A DNA stretch of 64,000 nucleotides from Echinarachnius parma (taxonomy: Eukaryota > Echinodermata > Echinoidea > Clypeasteroida > Echinarachniidae). The notes under the pieces were generated by a model that was not told the DNA's origin, did not search any database, and worked only from the letters and a program-made list of their open reading frames with translations. This document shows, piece by piece, positions 62,801-64,000 of the stretch. Location: the NCBI GenBank assembly GCA_037951105.1, contig JBAMJV010003250.1:75001-139000 (forward strand). Direction: 5' to 3'. A program made the translations under genes and the position numbers. Position 1 is the first letter of the stretch. Every line of letters begins with the position of its first letter.

Positions 62801-63661
62801 TTGGATCCCGTGGATTTATTTTGGCTGAAAAATGTTTACGCTTCAATAATTTCTTAGCAACCGAAGACAAACCAACTCCCTTCAAAATAGAGTCCCTATA
62901 CATGTAGAGAGAATTGCGACAATTCTATTGTGCACAAATGGATACAAAATGGTGACAGCTGTTTTAAGTTGCTGCATGCATGGTGCACAGCATGCAGGAA
63001 TGCTGATCTGAGTTCAACAATGCGCGCGCTAAACTATGACTGAACCTCTTTGAGCATTCAATGGTTTAAATTCATTTTGCCATTTTTTGTTTCCAATTAA
63101 TGCCCAATAGATGTCACAACTCTCTCAATAAAGGGACTCTACTTCAAAACCGCTCCAACCGCCCTCTCTCGCCATTGTCTCTTCATTCATTATTTACTCT
63201 GCCAGAAATGACTCAAAATGGGAACAAAGGGCCCCTCCAATATAAATATTTGCTACTGTAGTTATTGTACTCAACATAGCCATGCATTCTGTTGACGTTG
63301 CTCGAGAACCAAATTATTGTGAGTTAATTTGTATGCATCTACTTGATTCCCGTAGTCAAGTGGTTAAGACATCCAAGCCAGTCAACAGTAACAGAAGGTG
63401 CCCTTTTGGAGTCTTACTCACTTTTATAGACTGCAGTAGTTACACTTGTTTGTTTTGGATGATGGAAGTACTTACTTCTGCAAACCGGGAATGCACCCAA
63501 CAGTGTGCCGTTCTGAGGGCAGGTAACCACGGCATCACCCTCCATTCTGTACTGTATACCGTCGCATCCATATTCGCACGATGTGTTGTACAATACGCTA
63601 GAAGTAGACACGCAGTTCCCTGTTAGTGGTGCACTGTACTCGGGGACTGGGCATGTTATAT
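28976..63661 (-). CDS. CCP/EGF/SEA type I membrane receptor, partial (24 exons; 5' end outside window)
   Basis: Exons in transcript order: 63661-63476, 62068-61883, 61445-61257, 59836-59654, 58912-58724, 58309-58127, 56266-56078, 55662-55480, 54559-54371, 53605-53423, 46714-46526, 45132-44947, 43252-43067 (13 CCP); 42373-42278, 40373-40278, 38985-38854, 38459-38340, 37411-37310, 36333-36217 (six EGF-like); 33462-33353 and 33081-32850 (SEA); 31283-31122 (EGF); 30816-30772 (linker); 29184-28976 (membrane span and tail). All introns are phase 1 except the one inside SEA (phase 0), and the lengths sum to an intact frame of 1279 codons plus stop. Each CCP has six cysteines, as in selectins. The EGF-SEA-EGF-TM order resembles membrane mucins such as MUC3/12/17. 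A cell-surface adhesion, recognition or immune role is an inference; no named orthologue is recognised. Signal peptide and N-terminus are missing. Confidence 0.9.
29236..29440. mobile_element. left-end remnant of the G-tract piggyBac-like family
   Basis: cactaaaaagggctgatttg, a G-run and cagatcttgctcg resemble the left end of the element at 21924. No right end is found; the sequence decays near 29440. Confidence 0.5.
29520..29635 (-). pseudogene. decayed duplicate of the transmembrane exon
   Basis: On the - strand a frame reads RVGLLAGLLSSGVALHVIMS, closely matching VGLLAGLLSAAGALLLLIMF of the real terminal exon 0.4 kb downstream. The acceptor is absent and the hydrophobic run is broken after about 18 residues. 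A 14-base inverted repeat (caagtggggttgca/tgcaaccccacttg) flanks part of it. Confidence 0.8.
29765..30710 (+). repeat. cluster of SINE-like repeats with gaccttgacctttgacc cores
   Basis: A consensus start (tagatggatcttcgactgcg) at about 29965 is followed by four or five tandem-like segments containing gtgaccttgacctttgacc, a variable middle (aaatctaat...tacattggct) and ttcttgagat. The tgacctttgacc motif is the reverse of GGTCAAAGGTCA (DR1). The repeats lie in the intron before the last exon. Confidence 0.75.
30772..30816 (-). CDS. receptor linker exon (AEVPTTISAPVITP)
   Basis: 45 bases, acceptor aacAG, donor GTAAGG, phase 1 on both sides. Codes AEVPTTISAPVITP, a short Thr/Pro juxtamembrane linker, possibly O-glycosylated. 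Confidence 0.75.
31122..31283 (-). CDS. receptor EGF-like exon between SEA and membrane
   Basis: 162 bases, acceptor ttcAG, donor GTATGG. Codes DTSNAATECSTPATNDCSEN then GFCIEESGLGFTCKCFEGFT and ends GRYCVEG: six cysteines with CxCxxGF, an EGF fold. It is the membrane-proximal EGF of an EGF-SEA-EGF-TM arrangement. Confidence 0.88.
31284..32849. other. intron, no exon recognised
   Basis: At 31449-31476 there is an inverted copy of ggtctagcaatccagag, part of the tRNA-like repeat at 36541. Segments near 31690-31930 and 31930-32110 resemble each other (gagcaatgcac..., ctcagtctttctac). Sequence at 32340-32400 recurs inverted near 32700-32765 (gcgcgctggtaagccaagac). Confidence 0.5.
32850..33081 (-). 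CDS. receptor SEA domain, second exon
   Basis: 232 bases, acceptor ttcAG, donor GTAAGT; enters in phase 0, leaves in phase 1. Codes VLKVVEARGVYGFINCQVKR then FFPGSLGVEMQMN, the C-terminal half of a SEA domain, followed by about 40 residues rich in Ser/Thr/Asn. FxPGSLGV corresponds to the place where SEA domains self-cleave (G/SVVV); whether this variant cleaves is unknown. Confidence 0.85.
33190..33281. mobile_element. right-end remnant of the G-tract piggyBac-like family
   Basis: A G-run, a long C-run and gcctgattagggttaa resemble the right end of elements at 2687 and 21924. Truncated on the left. Confidence 0.5.
33353..33462 (-). CDS. receptor SEA domain, first exon
   Basis: 110 bases, acceptor gttAG, donor GTAAGT. 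Codes VFAVLEMNDVSAGFDHPDLA then DSTSARFKEKAEKFEET, the N-terminal half of a SEA domain (hydrophobic strand, then S-x-x-F-x-x-x-A-x-x-F helix). Confidence 0.85.
34634..36172. mobile_element. 1.54-kb element with about 240-bp terminal inverted repeats and TA target
   Basis: cagagtgagtcagaaaaaat at the left and attttttctgactcactctg at the right begin long inverted arms reaching 34876 and 35943. TA flanks both ends. The interior holds (CA)n tracts (34890-34920, 35400-35460, 35860-35940) and no transposase. Long TIRs and TA target fit a Tc1/mariner-type non-autonomous element. Confidence 0.9.
36217..36333 (-). CDS. receptor EGF-like exon (DPCQPACTDL ...)
   Basis: 117 bases, acceptor tttAG, donor GTAATA. 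Codes DPCQPACTDLQTERCSLPGK then ACECRPSFARGWRNKKCKK: six cysteines with CxC. The tail RNKKCKK is unusually basic. It directly precedes the SEA exons. Confidence 0.82.
36538..36620 (+). repeat. tRNA-like sequence (tRNA pseudogene or SINE head)
   Basis: tagctcagtcgg is a perfect box A and ggttcaattcc a perfect box B. The acceptor, anticodon and T stems do not pair properly, and part (ggtctagcaatccagag) recurs inverted at 31449, so a functional tRNA is unlikely. Confidence 0.6.
36681..36714 (+). ncRNA. degenerate hammerhead-ribozyme-like core
   Basis: ctgacga (36682-36688) and cgaaac (36706-36711) flank a possible stem gtg/cac. This resembles the CUGANGA...GAAAC core carried by Penelope-like retroelements. 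There is one extra base after CUGACGA, so activity is doubtful. Confidence 0.25.
37310..37411 (-). CDS. receptor EGF-like exon (ALTCGGATCADTEYC ...)
   Basis: 102 bases, acceptor gaAG, donor GTAAGA. Codes ALTCGGATCADTEYCNNGQC then TCRPGNAIEAGTCQ: six cysteines in a short EGF-like fold. Confidence 0.82.
37895..38213. repeat. foldback element (aaggcccagtcccatactga ends)
   Basis: aaggcccagtcccatactga at the left and tcagtatgggactgggcctt at the right are inverted; an inner palindrome around 38050 includes catccccc. Confidence 0.85.
38340..38459 (-). CDS. receptor EGF exon (VNPTEMCPTGYCLNGGTC ...)
   Basis: 120 bases, acceptor tttcAG, donor GTAAGC. Codes NPTEMCPTGYCLNGGTCDQA then PTSYSCSCTEEYTGLQCEI, a classic six-cysteine EGF domain with YTGxxCE end. 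Confidence 0.9.
38854..38985 (-). CDS. receptor calcium-binding EGF exon (DINEC ...)
   Basis: 132 bases, acceptor ttccAG, donor GTAAGT. Codes DINECRVGDPCNSNQDSHFI then CINNFGSYACVCEEGYTLTG. D-I-N-E-C at the start and C-x-N-x-x-G-S-Y/F-x-C mark a cbEGF; the conserved Asn is hydroxylation-competent by consensus. Confidence 0.92.
   Translation of the reverse strand: MSTNAELATLVTQIRILTSSASTTLDHTHVSVRRAIHLLVPFV
39072..39178 (-). pseudogene. decayed duplicate of the cbEGF exon
   Basis: On the - strand, tccAG is followed by a frame reading DVNQCRVEDAPCNTN then a TAG stop, and further on IVGSYSCACEEG then another TAG. It aligns base by base with the cbEGF exon 0.1 kb downstream, but has two stops and lacks a donor. 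Confidence 0.88.
39690..39850. repeat. GC-rich foldback
   Basis: gttcggcaatgtaagtgcag at 39698 pairs with ctgcacttacactaccgaac; inner arms tctttagat/atctaaaga. About 145 bp hairpin in an intron. Confidence 0.75.
40278..40373 (-). CDS. receptor EGF exon (VDCSVRPCENGATC ...)
   Basis: 96 bases, acceptor tgcAG, donor GTGAGT. Codes VDCSVRPCENGATCTDTTCI then CAAGFSGTCCESG, a minimal EGF with six cysteines. Its 32-codon length and layout match the exon at 42278-42373, probably an old duplicate. Confidence 0.9.
40374..42277. other. intron, nothing recognised
   Basis: AT-rich DNA without identifiable exon, long inverted repeat or tandem array. Confidence 0.5.
42278..42373 (-). CDS. receptor EGF exon (VDCTTDPCRNGGTC ...)
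   Basis: 96 bases, acceptor cacAG, donor GTAAGT. Codes VDCTTDPCRNGGTCANDTCF then CPDKYTGMKCQLG; first EGF after the CCP block. Confidence 0.92.
42845..43042 (+). repeat. SINE-like repeat fragment (cggaggcataa end)
   Basis: gagccctgtgacatttaacc at the left and tccgttggcggaggcataac at the right match the right half of the family at 46765-47096. Confidence 0.65.
43067..43252 (-). CDS. receptor CCP 13 exon
   Basis: 186 bases, acceptor ggcAG, donor GTAAAA. Codes ITCPVQYDTQLLQGSCAVGS then AVDYSTVCDFQCVDEELKVN and GDAELTCLATRVLNGSIPTC. Six cysteines. Intact member at the downstream end of the 95-99-bp array. Confidence 0.92.
43253..44290 (-). repeat. tandem array of intron-acceptor plus 5' CCP 13 exon fragments
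   Basis: Ten units precede the real exon in transcript order, with exon-like starts at 44220, 44121, 44026, 43928, 43829, 43734, 43635, 43537, 43442 and 43347 (steps 95-99 bp). Each has a pyrimidine-rich run ending in TGCAG, TGGCAG or similar and then TTATCACCTGCCC..., the start of the exon. Because most steps are not multiples of three, overlapping pseudo-ORFs of 140-190 codons appear in several frames; they are artefacts of the repeat. Confidence 0.94.
44290..44752 (+). repeat. SINE-like repeat with gaccttgacctttgacc cores
   Basis: Begins taagtagatgaatctttgac and tatcacgcaaatttgatatc, then contains two gaccttgacctttgacc blocks, tacattcaggta, accggttcttgagatatcgc and gacggacggatggaca. Same family as 46765, 54645 and 29965. 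Confidence 0.8.
44947..45132 (-). CDS. receptor CCP 12 exon (B type)
   Basis: 186 bases, acceptor aacAG, donor GTAAGT. Codes GLCRVSYVGPVSDLLGNCSA then GIDVTDGTQCQFDCGAAGYE. One codon longer than the other B exons and divergent in its second half (FLTDTISVCNSDGQ). Confidence 0.92.
45475..45635. repeat. foldback with aataagtcccgag core
   Basis: aatgctatt...gaataagtcccgagac pairs with gtcgagggacttatt...aatagcattt; outer parts ggaatgttccactcc and gaggggaacattcc extend the arms. Confidence 0.7.
46526..46714 (-). CDS. receptor CCP 11 exon (A type)
   Basis: 189 bases, acceptor aacAG, donor GTAAGT. Codes VVTCDVPAYDSVAGLNGTCL then AGGSVEWRDNCTFSCMDGYQ and ends EEVPNC. Six cysteines. Confidence 0.93.
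46765..47096 (+). repeat. SINE-like repeat, near full unit
   Basis: Starts actagatggatctttgattg, has gtgaccttgacctttcactt, aaccggttcttgagatatcg and gacggacggacagacaaccc, and ends gttggcggaggcataaaaat. The atgcc(cc/tcc)gctatc start and ggcggaggcat end are loosely inverted. Confidence 0.8.
47780..48366. mobile_element. remnant of the G-tract piggyBac-like family
   Basis: gtgaagtttatgaaacgcaa, gcaaataaggtcatacaatt and the terminal G-run with ataatggcccccagcctt match the element at 21924. The left end is lost. Confidence 0.7.
48864..49249. repeat. exact 193-bp tandem duplication
   Basis: acctgcaggactttataatg starts at 48864 and again at 49057; the following 190 bases read the same in both copies by eye, ending ctgatctttccttgta. 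Confidence 0.92.
49966..50525. mobile_element. MITE with aaagggatagttgagttctgg ends, copy 2
   Basis: ttaaagggatagttgagttc at the left, aactcaactatccctttaa at the right; interior matches 17312-17874 closely. Confidence 0.85.
50697..50823. repeat. (TG)n followed by (CA)n, self-complementary
   Basis: About 70 bases of GT repeats (with ttt and ttc interruptions), tatatgcgtac, then about 35 bases of CA repeat. The two halves can pair as a hairpin and also favour Z-DNA. Poly Cys-Val and His-Thr frames here are not genes. Confidence 0.95.
51607..51701 (-). repeat. tRNA-like sequence (tRNA pseudogene or SINE head)
   Basis: On the - strand tggcggagtggg is a perfect box A and ggttcgagtcc a perfect box B, about 60 bases apart because of a long AT-rich middle. 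The acceptor ends do not pair, so a working tRNA is unlikely. Confidence 0.5.
52515..52745. repeat. taccgcagtagtac short-period repeat
   Basis: Degenerate repetition of agtaccgcagtagtac and its inverse over about 220 bases inside a SINE-like copy. Strongly palindromic at short scale. Confidence 0.8.
53069..53290. mobile_element. 222-bp foldback MITE, 3-bp AAT target
   Basis: gggtggaattcacaaaggag and ctcctttgtgaattccaccc are inverted ends flanked by AAT (53066-53068, 53291-53293). Arms of about 90 bp pair nearly completely. GGG ends and 3-bp AT-rich target fit a Harbinger-type MITE. Confidence 0.9.
53423..53605 (-). CDS. receptor CCP 10 exon (B type)
   Basis: 183 bases, acceptor aacAG, donor GTAAGC. 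Codes GLCRVSYIGPVSDLLGNCSA then GIDVTDGTQCQFDCSTGYTL and ends TSPPMCQS. Six cysteines. Confidence 0.94.
54371..54559 (-). CDS. receptor CCP 9 exon (A type)
   Basis: 189 bases, acceptor aacAG, donor GTGAGT. Codes VVTCDVPAYDSVAGLDGTCL then AGGSVEWRDNCTFACMDGYQ, IEDRTQMTC. Six cysteines. Confidence 0.94.
54645..55164 (+). repeat. SINE-like repeat, long copy
   Basis: tagctggatcttcgactgcg at the left and cactttgttgcggaggcata at the right enclose several tgacctttgacc blocks and attgagataacgagctattt. It lies just upstream (transcript sense) of a B exon, as do sister copies. Confidence 0.8.
55480..55662 (-). CDS. receptor CCP 8 exon (B type)
   Basis: 183 bases, acceptor aacAG, donor GTAAGC. Codes GLCRVSYVGPVSDLLGNCSA, GIDVTDGTQCQFDCSTGYTL, ends SPPICQS. 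Nearly identical to CCP 10. Confidence 0.94.
56078..56266 (-). CDS. receptor CCP 7 exon (A type)
   Basis: 189 bases, acceptor aacAG, donor GTAAGT. On the - strand codes VVTCDVPAYNSVAGLNGTCL then AGGSVEWRDNCTFSCMDGYQ and ends EEVPNC. D-to-N change (gaattataggcag) distinguishes it from its sisters. Confidence 0.93.
56394..57705. mobile_element. TIR element (agaatgttctcgagctgtga end)
   Basis: agaatgttctcgagctgtga ... gaaattgtctatcgaagccc at the left is mirrored by caatagacaatttctactga ... aagaacattct at the right. Inside, 56467-56590 has several cgtgcaatagtgcac repeats, and a foldback lies at 57300-57470 (tgtgcaattgggccgataat and its inverse). The left arm recurs at 59045. Confidence 0.7.
58127..58309 (-). 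CDS. receptor CCP 6 exon (B type)
   Basis: 183 bases, acceptor aacAG, donor GTAAGC. Codes GLCRVSYVGPVSDRLGNCSA then GSDVTDGTECQFDCSTGYTL. Shares GSDVTDGTE with CCP 4. Confidence 0.94.
58724..58912 (-). CDS. receptor CCP 5 exon (A type)
   Basis: 189 bases, acceptor aacAG, donor GTAAGT. Codes VVTCDVPAYDSVAGLNGSCS then AGGSVEWRDNCTFACMDGYQ, LEGPTHMTC. Shares GSCSAGG with CCP 3. Confidence 0.94.
59654..59836 (-). CDS. receptor CCP 4 exon (B type)
   Basis: 183 bases, acceptor aacAG, donor GTAAGC. Codes GLCRVIYVGPVSVLLGNCSA then GSDVTDGTECQFDCSTGYTL, ends SPPICES. Confidence 0.94.
59977..61053. mobile_element. 1,077-bp TIR element with AGT target; empty site known
   Basis: gggccgtatgcataaaaaca and tgtttttatgtatacagccc are inverted ends continuing into caagcaattgctt. 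AGT flanks both sides (59974-59976, 61054-61056). The paralogous intron at about 58448 reads acaaacagtggctatagaac without the element, giving the pre-insertion site. GGG ends and 3-bp target suggest PIF/Harbinger; no transposase is seen. Confidence 0.93.
61257..61445 (-). CDS. receptor CCP 3 exon (A type)
   Basis: 189 bases, acceptor ttAG, donor GTAAGT. Codes VVTCDVPAYDSVAGLNGSCS then AGGSVEWRDNCTFSCIDGYQ, LGGPTQMTC. First A exon in transcript order. Confidence 0.94.
61630..61862. repeat. (TCA)n and 27-bp catcatcataccaactttt minisatellite
   Basis: Runs of atcatcatc are interrupted by accaactttttcatcatcat at about 27-bp steps. It abuts the donor side of CCP 2 exon on the transcript. Confidence 0.95.
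61883..62068 (-). CDS. receptor CCP 2 exon
   Basis: 186 bases, acceptor cctAG, donor GTAAGA. Codes DITCVSEYDEEMIAGSCGAN then SEVLYNDTCSLECLEGYKVV and ends FTEPPLTC. Six cysteines; not of A or B type. Confidence 0.93.
62069..63475. other. intron, nothing recognised
   Basis: No exon with flanking splice sites and CCP cysteines is found. A 135-codon - strand frame at 62496-62903 shows no known domain and no coding support. Confidence 0.5.
63476..63661 (-). CDS. receptor CCP 1 exon (first in window)
   Basis: 186 bases, acceptor aacAG, donor GTAAGT, phase 1 on both sides. Codes DITCPVPEYSAPLTGNCVST then SSVLYNTSCEYGCDGIQYRM and GTLLGAFPVC. Six cysteines. Phase 1 entry shows at least one further exon beyond the window. 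Confidence 0.93.
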
Positions 63662-63852
63662 CTGTTAGGATAGTTATCAAAATTGTAATTACATTTATAA
63701 TTATTATCATTATTACTATTATAACTATATTATAATCATTCTTATTACTTTTTGTTGATCTTGACATGTCGGACTGCCAAATGTGATGCAAGTACATGCA
63801 TTCTATGCTTATAGCCATAGCGTGATGTGAAATCTTTCTTGGAGTCTGCAAC

Positions 63853-64000
63853 ATAAGATCCTAGGAACTTAAATCTGCGAGACTTCCATGGAGATGACTG
63901 GAGGATGATCATAAGATCCTAGGAACTTAAATCTGTGAGCCTTCCATGGAGATGACTGGAGGATGATCATAAGATCCTAGGAACTTAAATCTGTGAGCCT
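63853..64000. repeat. 58-bp tandem repeat running off the window
   Basis: ataagatcctaggaacttaa starts at 63853, 63911 and 63969, an exact 58-bp period, with tccatggagatgactggagg inside. The array continues past the right edge. Confidence 0.95.

Noticed and set aside
62496..62903. 135-codon - strand frame between CCP 1 and CCP 2
   Set aside because: No cysteine pattern, no splice sites in phase, no recognised domain; treated as intron.

Overview
This is AT-rich nuclear DNA from an animal. Genes are split into short exons with GT/AG introns, intergenic and intronic space is full of small DNA transposons, and there is no prokaryotic gene organisation. The repeat style (TACATGTA-rich DNA, foldback MITEs, a repeat family carrying TGACCTTGACCTTTGACC) and a large CCP/EGF/SEA receptor gene suggest a marine invertebrate, perhaps an echinoderm or hemichordate. 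That placement is an inference of low to moderate confidence.

Two genes are present, arranged tail to tail, and both are cut by the window edge at their 5' ends. (1) + strand, 213-14631: the last nine coding exons of RAD54L, the Swi2/Snf2-family recombination motor. They join in one frame of 362 codons plus stop, covering the C-terminal helicase lobe to the natural C-terminus. (2) - strand, 63661-28976: twenty-four exons of a type I membrane protein. In transcript order they encode 13 six-cysteine CCP/sushi domains, six EGF-like domains, a SEA domain, one more EGF, a short Thr/Pro linker, and a transmembrane helix with a 35-residue tail. The exon lengths sum to an exact reading frame (1279 codons plus stop). 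Ten of the CCP exons form five A-B pairs made by repeated tandem duplication of a two-exon module with its introns.

The most unusual feature recurs in both genes. Tandem arrays have grown from exon/intron boundaries, so each unit carries the end of an intron, a splice acceptor and the first part of the next exon, and the single complete exon lies at the downstream end. This occurs at RAD54L 3895-6538 (195-bp period), RAD54L about 10570-12660 (133-bp period, each unit also supplying a stop codon and AATAAA) and, on the other strand, the last CCP exon (43253-44290, 95-99-bp period). Related single or double copies affect RAD54L exons at 1369, 6876 and 14690-14930, and decayed copies of a cbEGF exon (39072-39178) and of the transmembrane exon (29520-29635) remain in introns.

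The 14-kb space between the genes, and many introns, are mobile-element deposits. The clearest is a 3,990-bp hAT element (21901-25890) with an 8-bp target duplication and a broken ZBED5-like transposase. It is invaded by a piggyBac-like MITE, a TIR element and a second hAT MITE, and it lies in a low-copy tandem repeat that holds a TA-flanked element and a Tc1/mariner remnant. Intron 52-47 kb of the receptor gene holds a 5-kb composite element bounded by TIRs and a 3-bp target duplication. Long foldbacks, SINE-like repeats with nuclear-receptor DR1 motifs, tRNA-like sequences, microsatellites and a LINE remnant make up much of the rest.
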